DNA of 64,000 nucleotides from Laetiporus sulphureus 93-53. Its lineage: Eukaryota > Basidiomycota > Agaricomycetes > Polyporales > Laetiporaceae. The translations under genes were made by a program, and so were the position numbers. Where the stretch lies: NCBI RefSeq assembly GCF_001632365.1, contig NW_024468533.1, forward strand, positions 33,413 through 97,412. Direction: 5' to 3'. This document shows positions 21,165 to 32,145 of the stretch, one piece after another. Every line of letters starts with the position of its first letter. The stretch's first letter is position 1. The notes beneath the pieces were generated by a model, which worked only from the letters and a program-made list of their open reading frames with translations, was not told the DNA's origin and ran no database searches.

Positions 21165-22133
21165 ATGACACAAGTCGTGGCATACAGTGCTGACACTTAT
21201 AGTACTTCTCTCTGTCCAGGCAGTCACCGTTGTTCATCAAATGGCATCTCAGGTCACCATACCCTAGAATGTCGACATGCTTTTGGTCGGTGGTGGTTCA
21301 ACTTTGCTCACAGCGATGTTCATCCTCACCAAAGTTGGCACCCTGCTCAGGATGTTGAAGCGGTCCTGAGCAGCTTGTACAACTGTGGTCGGTGCGTATC
21401 TCACAACAACAACTATGTATGTATGCTTTACACTAATAAGACATACAGTGATATTGACACCATGCATGTCATGAAATTTGCAAGACTTGCCGGTATCATG
21501 GAAGTTGGCTACCAGGAGGGCTTTGACATCCTGTACGAGTCGACCCTGCGATGCTCACAGCAAGCTTTCACATCCAATCTCACACAATGGCAGGAGAGCA
21601 TGGGACTAGCCACCTACACCAATGGCCTGGTGTTGTTTGAAAAAACTGATGCTCCCCATGTGCTTAAAATTGCATGCAAGGTGAAATGCCTCAGTGTGCT
21701 GCCCATCCTATGCTATCTTTGCTGCACCCTTGATGATGCACAGATCATCAACGGTGTGCTCTGACAGGGTTATAATGAGATTGTCGATGAAATACCACCT
21801 GTGGACTGTTCTGAAATTGTCCGAGCAATATGGAGGCTGTCGCAGGTCAATAAGATGGTCACTGAAATCATCTTCTTATGCAATTCAGCAGATGATTGTC
21901 TGCAGAAGGAGACATGCATAGAAGAACTGCTGAAGATGAAAGGTGCCTTCTTGGAAGAAAGAGATGTAATCTGGTCCTTGCACGAGCTCATGGATTACCT
22001 GCCATGTGGGGAGTTACCACTTTGTCAGAACTGCACGAAACGTTGCCACGACCATGCTGATATGCAGTTGAAAGATGTGTGGATTCAGCTTCCTGAAGTC
22101 ATGCACGTACCAAGAGATATTGTTCCCCATTGA
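21165..22133 (+). pseudogene. BTB-domain family protein remnant
   Basis: The C-terminal two thirds fit the BTB proteins that are expanded in Agaricomycetes: DVEAVLSSLYN followed by an intron of about 50 bases (GTGCGT...AATAAG, about 21391-21441), then MHVMKFARLAGIMEVGYQEG, then DAPHVLKIACKVKCLSVLPI with CCTLDDAQIINGV, and near the end LCQNCTKR..WIQLPEV, the CxxC plus W..LP ending of this family. A TGA at 21762-21764 interrupts the frame, which continues in phase (QGYNEIVDEIPPVDC) to 22131. The N-terminal BTB fold itself is poorly visible. Such proteins are thought to act as adaptors or transcription regulators. The stop and the weak N-terminus make this a pseudogene or an unannotated multi-exon gene. 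Confidence 0.55.
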
Positions 22134-22317
22134 CTGCATAGCCGTGCATACATGTAGTTTTAGTGTGTTGCATTCACTCACATTACCGCAGATCATGTAT
22201 AATTTCCTGCACTGTTCCCGAAGCTTGTACATATGTAGTTCAACTAAATGACCATGTCCCAGGTCATTGGCAATATTTGTCCATCTCTCTGCCAGTTTCA
22301 TGTCCCTCACTGAATAG

Positions 22318-22805
22318 CAATGCATGGACTGCATTCATCTATGCCAGGGTGTAGCACCATGTTGACGCTTTCAACCACATCCTGGAGAAACTTGCCGAGC
22401 ACATCGCCATCGTCCTGATGGGCAAGCATAAGCCCATACTCGATCCCAGTTGTACGTTTGCTTCTCAGTAGTCTCTTATGTTCATGTACATTCATGTCAC
22501 ATGCACGAAAGGTCAAGGTGACAGGGAAGAAGGTGGATTAAATCATTTACAGGCATCATACGATGTATCCGGGAAATCTGAAGGAGCTTAAATACAAAGG
22601 CATAATGAAATGGAAACCCAACGAGGTACGTTCTGGTCTGCCCTCTTCGTGTTTTGCTCAAAAGATCTGTGCACTGCATGTAGATTATCCAAAAGGCAGT
22701 TGCATGCTGCCCAAACAAGTTGCGTGACCAGAAACTGGAGAGGCTGCAGATATTTGAGGAAGATGACATGGGTGTCTTCACAGAAAACATCCTAAAATGG
22801 TACTC
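22318..22805 (+). pseudogene. Mitochondrial ribosomal protein bL13 pseudogene
   Basis: Several bL13 signatures are in order: HHVDAFNHILEKLAEHIAIV with VLMGKHKPILDPS, then HARKVKVTGKKVD, IIYRHHTMYPGNLKELKY, and NKLRDQKLERLQIFEEDDMG followed by VFTENILKWYS. bL13 is a structural protein of the large mitochondrial ribosomal subunit. The usual Trp of the WHHVDA start is a TAG (22351-22353), a TAA follows GKKVD, and the segments between DPS and HARKV and after KWKPNE are scrambled by frame changes. The gene would be about 165 residues, and nearly the whole length is represented, so this is a decayed duplicate; a working copy must exist elsewhere because the protein is normally essential for respiration. 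Confidence 0.75.
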
Positions 22806-22829
22806 CGCAGTAGTTGGGTTGTCCATCCA

Positions 22830-23819
22830 AGTTACTTCACTTGCAATTTGTGTTCTGCTAATGCTATCTCCATACTCGTGTCATCAGTCAACGGAAATGC
22901 GGTGTTCTGAGAGATAGTATCTGTCTTTCTTTCTCTCGCTCTCCAACTATTGCAACATTCCCATCACTCATTGTATCCAAGCCATCCTCTTTTATCTAAT
23001 CTGCGTCAACCGTATGCCTGCGCATTCTATGCGGTCTCGAAGATGTGATATCATGCCTTCTTTGCCTGTCTTGCTGCCGCTCTTTCCGCTGCCTCCATCG
23101 CATCCTCCCAGCCATCTGGCACCTCTGCAGCAACCGTTTTCCGGATATGCTCCTGGAGCAAACATGCCTATAATCGGAAGGATGCAACAGCTTTAGTGTT
23201 GTCCATGCCATCTTTTTCTCACTACGGAGTTGCAACAAGACATTTTTAGTAGGAATGATGTGATATTTCCTGTACTGGCTCATTCAGGTATGCTACGTTT
23301 GGCCCTGCCTCCTCTTGAGCGGCTACACCCAGTTCCCCTTCATATCGATCTCACCATGGAAGATCTGCTCACTGTTCATGGTGAAGGCATCCATAGTGCT
23401 GCCGACATGGCTCGCAATGCTCATATGGGCATTTGTCAAGGTTCTATAAAGCAAGGCTGTTCGAACAGCATACGACCATTTAGGGAAGTGACATGTCATG
23501 GGCATGGCTCAGCACATTGAACAGCACCCTTAGCATCTACTCTCAACATTCCGAATTTCACGGTGAGTAGCATGGCAGCCAATCCTCGTCTCGCTGTGCT
23601 GATGTCTGTCACAGAGATACACCAAGAGCGAGTGAGCATGAGTCACATCAAACAGCTGGCTATATGAGCCCATGTGCTTACCATACCATGTCTTAGCCAA
23701 TACGTTCAGCTCGCGATTATTCCTGTCACCTTCATGCTCTTCAGACTCATCCACATGGTGGTGAACAGCTGGCTTGTCTGTTGGCTTATTTGAATGTAGT
23801 TGCCCTGTAAGAAAGGAAT
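22830..23819. other. Unassigned stretch with possible minus-strand exon
   Basis: On the minus strand around 23190-23050 a frame reads LLQEHIRKTVAAEVPDGWED and then an Ala/Arg/Lys-rich helix, broken by stops. It looks like real but unrecognised protein. Other frames (23230-23520 +, 23754-23530 -) are not recognised. Confidence 0.3.
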
Positions 23820-24920
23820 GTGGGGGCTGCTTGGTTCCATATCGAGATACATATGTGCTGCACTGTCCTTAGTGAGGGAGTGGCTTATGTGAAGATGCCT
23901 GCTACCAAGTCTTGAGGTAGGCTGACAGTGGTAGAGTTGATGATGAATGTGTCAAAAAAGGTGCACCCATACACCTGAGTTTCTTGGGCTGAAAAAGTAT
24001 AAGCGAATAATTCTAGATCTTCTTCGCTTGACTCAAAAATCAAACAGTCTTTAAGGTGGTCATGTTTAGGACCAAAAAATCACACCAGTAGCAGAAAGCT
24101 GGAGGCATGCATGCAGTTTCATTCAAATGTCATGCACATCATAGATCCTGCCAAAAGGCAAGGAAATGGCTGCAAGGTGCTAGCCACGCTAATGACCTGC
24201 ACAAAAACCAAAATAGGGACCTGCCACAAGGGGAGTAGGTCTGAAAGGCATGCAGTGATATACAGCCTGGAAATGGGGCTCAAAGGGCCCTTAGCCTTAT
24301 AATCACACAAGGGAGGTGATGGCCTGTTAGGCCGCATACAATAGTTGAATGAAACTGGGGGTATCCAGCTTCCTCATAGGTGCTTATATACATATAGGGC
24401 AGGGCCCCTGGCACTGTGCTACTGTGAGATCTCAGGTATCTACATACATGTGAACATATTGCCAGAACCAGTAATGGTTCTGGGCTTCACCATAGCAACT
24501 ATCTAAGAATGGCCATGGTTTGTCCAATGAGATAATTACTACAAAGTGGTGCCACTATGTGAGCGGCAAAGTGGTGCCACTATTGAGTGGTCAATGAGAT
24601 TCTGTCATATGGCATATTTGAATATTGGTGCTACCATTGATAGCCATATAGTTGGTGCTGCTTCCCACCATGTGGCAGTTCTAATCCTTTTAGGCTAAAC
24701 CTTTAGTCAGTCACATGACTGGGTGGCTGAATCATGGGCGCTTGAGGGTTATGTGGTAGACACAGCCATATCTGCAATATATGTGGTTGTATTATGCTGT
24801 TTGTCCAAGTATCCACTTTGTTAAACCATTATGAAGCTTGGTGCTCAGATAACCACTTGTGGTTGCCACATAAGGACTTAAGGATGCAAAAATAAAGTTG
24901 TCATGTCGAATACTGTGACA
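23820..24920 (-). mobile_element. Partial second copy of element C
   Basis: 24128-24920 is an LTR related to that of element C (TGTCATGCAC ... ATACTGTGACA, 793 bp) with deletions relative to the 985-bp form. 23820-24127 matches 17745-18066, including GGTGGTCATGTTTAGGACCA. Since the element reads leftwards, this is a 5' LTR plus leader; the rest is missing. It directly abuts a gypsy RNase H remnant at 24921. Confidence 0.75.
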
Positions 24921-25002
24921 ATAGTCTATATCATGCTTTGCGAGCGCTCAAGGTCTATTTGATCGGTGTTCGCAATCTCATTATCAAAGTTGATGCCAAG
25001 TA

Positions 25003-26068
25003 CTATATGCTACTCGACTCATTGAGACTGGCAAGGCTACCACATCTCCTGCTGTGGCCAGAGCTCTTGCAGACATTACTGAGAGGGTTATCAATGCAGA
25101 GACAGTGTGAAGAGGGTTGAAGAAGGCAGGAATGAAGGCTGTAGTGAAGTGAAAAAGGCCTTTACTCTCTGCAAGGCATCGGAAGGAGAGGATGGACTTC
25201 GCTTTGGCTCACCAGTATTGGACTGTAGAGGACTGGAGAAGGGTGATATGGTCAGATAAGACAAAGATTAACAGGATGGGGTCAGATGGAAGGAAATGGG
25301 TGTGGAAGAAGCCAGGGGAGAGCCTCAGTGATAGGTTGGTGAAAGGGACTCAGAAGTTTGGAGGTGGATCCTTGATGATGTGGGGCTGTATGGGCTGGGA
25401 TGGTGTGGGTATGCCTGCAATATTGATGAAAGGTGGATGCAGACCTTTATGTCAGCATTTTGGAGGATGAGCTGCAGAATAGCCTGGAGGATTGAGGCAA
25501 AATGTGGAGGATGTGGTGTTTCAGCAAGACAATGACCCCAAGCACACCAGCAAGAAGGCCAAGGATTGGTTCAAAGACCATGATTTCAACACCATGCTAT
25601 GGCCCTCTCAATCCCCAGATCTCAATCCCATAGAGAATTTGTGGGGTCACCTCAAAAAGAAGCTTGCAGAGTATCAGGAGCCACCAAAGGGAATTACTGA
25701 GTTGTGGGAAAGGGTAAAGAAGGAATGGGAGGCTATTGGTAAGGAAATGTGTCAGAATCTGATTGAAAGTATGCCAAGGAGGGTGGATGCAGTTGTGAAG
25801 GCAAAGGGAGGCTATACCAAGTACTGAAAGTATGAGTTTTGTAGAACCTGAATATGTGCCACAAAACTGTTGATAAGAGTGGCCCTCAAAGAGGATCAAA
25901 TATCTTGGGATCAAAATAGACTAAAAATATAAACAAAGCTGCATTGGAAAGCCATGATAATAGGCTTTCAAATAAGCTCTTATGACATTTATTTGGCCCA
26001 GTCGTTGAGGAGATATTTACCATACAAGTCGAAGTAAGCAATCTTATCAACAGTTTTGTGGGTCACTG
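25003..26068 (+). mobile_element. Tc1/mariner element 1, 5'-truncated, inserted at TA
   Basis: The right end is CACTG followed by TA and the interrupted RNase H codons, and the left side joins the same gene at AAGTA, so the target TA is preserved on both sides. The left inverted repeat and the start of the transposase are missing. The 3' side holds an inverted pair, GCCACAAAACTGTTGATAAG (25858-25877) and CTTATCAACAGTTTTGTGGG (26043-26062), as in elements with inner and outer repeats. Confidence 0.75.
25010..25827 (+). pseudogene. Tc1-type DDE transposase, truncated and broken
   Basis: It begins inside the DNA-binding part (YATRLIETGKATTSPAVARA). The catalytic domain shows the first Asp in RVIWSDKTKINR, the second in FQQDNDPKHTSKKA and the Glu region in PDLNPIENLWGHLKKKLAEY, the DD34E-like spacing of Tc1 transposases. 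A TGA near 25150 and frame changes around 25440-25490 break it. It ends KGGYTKY at 25827. The enzyme would cut and paste the element into TA sites; this copy cannot. Confidence 0.8.
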
Positions 26069-27631
26069 TATATCAAGGGCATGTTGCAGAACTCAGACAT
26101 CACATCAAGTGCAAGCATCAACCATTGGGTCATCGCAATTCTCATGTATCATTTCTGACTAGTCCACATACTGGGAGTCATGCACGGCCCAGATGGATTA
26201 TCATGTCGACTGAGACAGCCAGGTGATCTGTCACCAGAGCCAGTCAAGGATATAAACTTTGATGACTGGGTGAATTGTATGAATGGCTTCATGCACCAGG
26301 TACTTCCCTGAGCACAGTTTTCAAGTAAGACACCATCAACTGAGGATGGTCAATTTTTCAAAACAGGGGAGGAGCAGGTACAAGGTCAATCTTGGCAACA
26401 CAAAACAATGAAGAATCAGAAATTGCACGAGACATTCAAGAGCTGAGTTTGATCAGCTATAAGGATGTTCCATGATCTGCATGAGCCAGATGAAATGACC
26501 ATCTCATCATGTTAATCACTAACTGGATAGAAATGTTGCAGCGATCAGGCAACTACTCAGACAAACAATATGATCAGATGCTTAAGTATGCAGTACACTT
26601 CTTCAAGTGAGACAGATGTCTATGAAAAGAGTTGACAAGGATCACATAAGCTGGTCATATTGCCAGAAAATTGACTGTGAGTCCTTGCAGGAGCGCATGA
26701 TGAGTTAGGACACTGAGATATCTTTCTGACCTGATTGTTAATTCGCAAACATTTTTGGTGGGCTGACATCACAGCTAACATCACATGGTTCATTAAGACT
26801 TGCATCATATGCCATATGTAAGTGACAGATTTGTCAGATTCTCATACCACTGACTGTTGCGATACCAGCTCTGATCTTTGCAAAGAAATATATCGACACA
26901 ATGCATATGCTGCCCTCAAACAGCTTTGAATACATCGTGCAGGGTTGGTTTTCACTCACCCACTATTCAGAGTTCTGAATGCTTTGAGCTGAAACTGTGA
27001 AAATACTTGGTGATTGGATTTTTGAAGATATACTCTGTCGCTGAGGAGCTCTATTGAAAATCGTGACAGACAATGATGCACCATTCATAAAGGCAGTGAC
27101 CTATCTGGAAAGGAAATATCATATCAAGCATATTTGGATAAGTGGTTACAACCCATGCACAAATGGAATATTCGAGCAACCACATTTTAACATTAGGCAG
27201 GGCCTATTCAAAGCTGCCGAAAGGAAAGAGCACAAATGGAGTCAAGTCACACGCTCAGTATTCTGGTCAGAGAGAGTCACAGTTAGGAGATGCATGGGTT
27301 GCTCACCCTACTTCATGGTTATAGGCATCCATCCTGTCTTATCGCTAGATATAGTCAAAGCAATGTACTTGATTCCAGCACCAGTCGGAATGGTAACAAC
27401 TACTGACTTAATTGCAAGTCAGGTGGAAGCATTGCAAAAATGTTGAGAACAGGTCACCAGGATCCATAATGCAGTCTATGAGGCTAGAAGAGAAGCAGTG
27501 AGACATTTTGAGAGAGTCCACAAGCATATGATCAAGGACTTTGACTTCAAGCATGAAGACCTAGTTCTGGTTCAGCATATGCAGATTGAGAAGGTGCTCA
27601 ATCAGAAAATGAGACTGCACTATATTGGACC

Positions 27632-28114
27632 TGTCACGGCAAGCCAATGACTAAGATAGACAACTCTAAAAGTTCCAGCCCTCAAAGGGTTTTGGGATGG
27701 GAGCTCAAATGTGCCTGAAGGTGATGGCCACAAGTCAAACGACTTTAGCTACGATGGTGAGCCAATGATGAACACACAGGCTGACTGTTAACCAAGTACT
27801 TACTGACATAGTCGAGGTCAAGGGCTGGTGCAGATACAAATGATGAAGTGGCTGGTTAGGCCTAAGTGTATTGTCATGGTGAATGAAGGAGAATAAGACT
27901 GAGGTCTGTCTCCCGTCTACCCTGGTCCTTATATATAATTGCTATGCTACTGTACAGTAGTTACCTAAGCAAGTCACATGCTGTCTACTGGTTCATGCTG
28001 AAATCAAATGCCTTGTCCTAAATACTATGATTGGCTGCCTAAATATAACTGGCTCCAATGGAGCTCCGGCTGAGCATGCAACATAGTGATTGCATCATAT
28101 AGTGTGTTACAGTT
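27632..28114 (-). repeat. Probable solo LTR or LTR fragment
   Basis: It begins TGTCACGGCAAGCC exactly where the integrase remnant breaks off. Its layout resembles the element C LTR in the same orientation: GGCTGGTTAGGCCTAAGTG, then GAATGAAGGAG..., then a minus-strand TATA (CTTATATATAATTGC at about 27931). The right end (TGTGTTACA near 28114) is a guess and no target duplication was found. Confidence 0.4.
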
Positions 28115-28651
28115 TCAGTGTCTCTCTTATGATCACATGATATTTATGGTTCATAGGTCTGTTGGACATATTCTAGGGTTAGCAGTTTTTCGTTTTTATG
28201 ATCAGACTCACTCTGGTATTTGCAATCCAGACTTCATCTCATGTTTCAGGTTTTCTATTTCACCTGTGCTAACATTAGCTCACCAATCAACTGGCTCACA
28301 GCGATTAAGCTCTAGTGTGTTTCACCTATGTTTAGCTTAGCAGGATCCCTTGTAGTAGTACCCCAGACTATAGTTCTGTGACTATATAATGGGCCAGAAC
28401 AGCAGGAGAAGACTAATCTCTTCCTCCTTGTTTCTAAGAACCCTGTTCTTGCACTAGAACCTCATTCCTAAGGAGTCACTCGATACTTCTGATCTTTGGT
28501 GATCAGTTGCAATCTGCACCCACTCTCAAGGGGTATTCAAGCTCATGCACTTGTCTAGAGTCAGAGAGCGAACCTAGTAACCTGCAGGTGAACATGCAGT
28601 AGCTACTCAGTGAGACCTAGCAAGGGTAGAGTGAGAGACCTCACTGCTACA
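28115..28651 (+). other. Leader before the gypsy gag of element D
   Basis: A TATA-like CTATATAATGGGCC at about 28384 is followed by pyrimidine-rich DNA and the ATG at 28652. This looks like the promoter half of an LTR plus leader reading rightwards, but I cannot define LTR ends. Confidence 0.35.
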
Positions 28652-31600
28652 ATGTCTACTAGTGATCAAGACACTACTATAACATTCAATGAGGTGACTG
28701 GCATGTGTTGTGGCACATGGTTAAAAAGGTTCTTGTGGGAACACTTTATAACATTAGGAAGAGGTTTTTATTAGGTCAACCTATGCAGGTTTAGAACCAC
28801 TAGCAAGAGTGGTGTCTACATGCTAAAGTTGCTTGATAGGAAGAGTATCTCAATTGAGTGAACTCTCCAGCATAATAAGAAGAGACCTTGGAATGACAAG
28901 AAAAGATCTCAAACAGGGGTATCCGATTCCAGGAAACCTGAAGCTTTTGTTGCGACAAAACCTTCATCAAGGAAAAACAGGAAGATCTTGTGTAGACTCT
29001 GAAGTAGCTGTTGCAGCAGTGCTTTGCCTTAACAGGGGTATCTAATAGAGAAGAGGAACCTGGAATTTTTATTGCAGCTCAAATTTCACTGAAGGCAGTG
29101 TCGACTTGAGCCCCATCCTCACCAAAGAGGTGCTGGGTGTAAGAAGATGCCAGTTAAGGGCCACTGAAAGAAGGCAAAGTGATTGGTTAGGGGGTTACCA
29201 ACAATCAAAAGACATATAGCAGTTAGGGGCCACCGACACAAAAAGGCAAGACAAGTCCTTCAACAGGGGTTTCCACACCAGCGAGCACAGAACCTGAGAT
29301 TGTAGTGCAGCTACAACTCTCACCCAAGGCAGCTCAAGACTTCAGTTTTGTTTTACAGGTTTTTACAGGCAAACAGTTTTACCGAACAGGACATTCAAGA
29401 GAAGCCCTCAATTGAGGCACACGTTGAAGATGTGCTAAAGCCCTTCCCAGGGAAGGCAAACCAGGAATCCAGGACAAGATAGGATTTTAAGATGTGGGAA
29501 TCCAGGGACATAAGGAACCCAGAGGATGTATCAGATCATGATACATCAGAACAAGAATTGGTCACTTTGGAAGAAGCACCACAATTTATGATTGAGGACA
29601 CAATCACAGAAAAGTTAACAGACCTCTACAACAAGAAGTCTGAGGAAGTGGTTCATCTTCGACTTCAATTTTGTCTCAATCGAGCATATGAACCAACAGA
29701 TCACCCAAGGCTAGAGCAGCTTGAAGGCAAAGTAGAAGGAATATGTCGAATCCTTCAAAGCAGGAAAGATTTCAATAAAGAAACTCTCAGGCATTTCGAC
29801 AAAGCAACAAAACTTCCATCTGGAGAAGCAATCCAAATTGACTGAGAAGAAGGACATTTGGAGAAAGCCAGTGAATTACAGCCAATTAACCCACTTGGCA
29901 CCAGACCAACAGCAGTTCCAATTGAGAGATCTATCTCAGACAGCACTGTTAGACTAGATTCTCCAGGAATCACAGCAGTCAAATGAGATCGACCACCTCA
30001 CCTTCCTCAATTTATGACAGGAGGAACAATAATGACTGTTGCACAATACAATCCAGCCACTGGGCCACCGCCCCACCCAAAAGCATGTACAGATGCAGTA
30101 TGGGCCAAATATCAGTCAAACATTGCAATATATGTGGCCTATAATACATCACAACCCAGACCACCAGCTACTAAGAAAAAGTGAATGGGAAAGATCAAGG
30201 AGTTTAGCGGAGACAAGCGGGAGTTTGCATCATTCCTATAAAGTGTTGAAAGATACCTTCATGCAAATGCAGGAGTCTACAATGATGACTTCAGCTAAAT
30301 TGCCTTTGTACTCTCCCAGATTGACCCAGGATCTACAGCTGAACAATGGGCAGAATCCTGGGAAGCAGCCCAGATGGCATGAACAAATGATCTTGGAACC
30401 TACCAAGCATTCAAAACAATGCTCACAGAAAAATATGGTGGCATTGCAACCAAAGACCAAGCCTGGCAGGTCCTTCTTGAAGGAAAATACAAGCAGGACA
30501 AGCGAATGGTCGACGAGTATGTCAGATCACTTGACATCCTCTACCGATATGCTGAAATCACAGAGGACTACCCAAAGCTCATGCACTTCAAAAGAGGACT
30601 CAATGAGAAACTTGCAGAGAAGGTCTTCATTTTCACCAATCTGCTGGCAACATACAAAGATGTGTGCGATGCAGCCTGAAATGTTACAGACCTTCAGGAC
30701 ATCTACAGTGGAAAGACCAACATCTTCAAGTTCATCACAAGCTCTTCTTCAAGTGGAAGAAGGACAGAGCGAGATCCAAATGCCATGGATATTGACAGAA
30801 TCTCAGAAGAAACCCATCAGAAATGTTGGGTGGGTGGACTCTGCTACGACTGTGAAAGATCAGGACATGTTGCAAGCAAATGCAAAAGTCCAGAATATGA
30901 TCCGTTACAGAGACACGAAGGAAAGGCAACTTGACATGCCAAAACCAAGATGCCCCATTTCAGGATGAAGAAGTACTCCAAATTAAGCAGATCAGGAAAG
31001 ACTTCCAAGCTGTCTAAATCTTACTCCAAGGGAAAGGAAAAGAGGTGACACAGGGTAAAAAGAGTTCAAAAAGATGATGATGACTCAGAATAAGAGTATG
31101 AGCAGTTGTCTTCAGAAGAATCTGAAAAAGATGAGATTTCCCAAAGCAAAAGTGAGACCTCTGAAGAAGAATCAGAGAAGGAAGAAATTGTTAACAGAAT
31201 ACAATGAACTCATCTCATAAAGTGCAAAACTGTCACAGCGATGCTGGACGAGAGATCAAAAGACTAAAAAAGGAAATTATTATGTGGAACATGTCACCCT
31301 GATCCCCCTGATCCCAAATGTGGCTAAAGAGCCTATCACTCACTAACTGGGTAGCAAGCATATGGAAAGGTGATAGAATTATAATGGAGCTTAGAAAGCT
31401 CAGTAGTCGACTGGGTAGTGGACGAGGAGAAACAATCTAAGGTTTCGTCCTCTACATGCTGGTCTTATATACATATACAGCGGGCTATCTTACCTAAGCT
31501 ACCTATCTACGGGTATAAGCTAAGGGCCGTACATGAAATAATGAAATCTCCGGAAGTAGAACAATAAGTGGGAAGATCAATGGCTGCTGTGTGAGCATCA

Positions 31601-32145
31601 TGCCTATCTTGATTTCCCTTTGTTCTCCGGTGTGAACATCATGCCTATCTGGGCTTCTGGCTAAACTAATAGGAAGCGGAAAGCTGATGCACAGCAATAG
31701 TTCTTGTTCCCTTTGTTCCCAAATGGGTGCCTCTATTGTATCCTGGAATAGACAGATCTGACCATATCATCTGCAGGTCTGGACCATAACATGTGGTGTG
31801 GACTATCATCTGATCTCTACGTGTCGCATCTGTGGCTGGGTGGCATGAGATATTGGTGAAGCACATGATCTGTGGCATGAGAAAAGTCACGTGTGGACTT
31901 TGTGGTGAGAATCTGTGACAAAAACAGTTTGACAAGCCACCAGAGATTCAGATGATTCGGATGAAGAGCCATCTGTTTAGTGATTCATTCCTGATGAAGA
32001 ACTTGCAAGGATACAATGTCTTGACTCTGAAGAAAAAGAACTTCAGAAAAACATACGACATATTGAAGTCAAGGCACAAGAAGTTCGCAAGACAAACAAG
32101 CAAGTTCAAAACAGCAAAATGGCATTGGATTGGCTCACAAACTTA
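28652..32145 (+). pseudogene. Ty3/gypsy gag (element D), interrupted
   Basis: The start MSTSDQDTTITFNEVTGM at 28652 is followed by damaged sequence. The main body runs 29492-31200: an N-terminal helical region, a capsid-like core (KIKEFSGDKREFASFL, about 30190; YGGIATKDQAWQVLLEGKY, 30433), a PNAMDID motif before a zinc knuckle, and the knuckle CYDCERSGHVASKC (CX2CX4HX4C, about 30844). A Ser/Glu/Lys-rich tail follows. At least seven in-frame stops are present. After the LTR at 31292-31920 the frame resumes (PDEELARIQCLDSEEKELQK, about 31993) until a Tc1 element begins at 32146. Gag forms the particle and binds the element RNA. Confidence 0.7.
31292..31920. repeat. Solo LTR inside gag D (about 629 bp)
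   Basis: TGTCACCCTGATCC ... GAATCTGTGACA. The last 60 bases (GTCACGTGTGGACTTTGTGG...) resemble the end of the element B LTR, so it belongs to a related chromovirus family. The gag frame breaks at its left side and gag-like coding resumes on its right. A clear 5-bp duplication is not visible (GAACA left, AAAAC right). Confidence 0.65.

Larger units (their letters stand above)
24921..27631 (+). pseudogene. Ty3/gypsy pol remnant (RNase H to integrase), interrupted
   Basis: RNase H: SLYHALRALKVYLIGVRNLI followed by KVDAKY (to 25000), then, after a Tc1 insertion, YIKGMLQNSDITSSASINHW (from 26067). A spacer and an integrase zinc finger follow in pieces (AHDELGH ... TCIICHM, about 26697-26820). The integrase core has IVTDNDAPFIKAVTYL (27057) and a site like the E region (NPCTNGIFEQPHFNIRQGLF). 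The C-terminal part reads HEDLVLVQHMQIEKVLNQKM (27556-27615) and RLHYIGP at the end. Many stops. The RT side is lost at 24920 and the C-terminus is cut at an LTR-like start at 27632. Confidence 0.75.
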
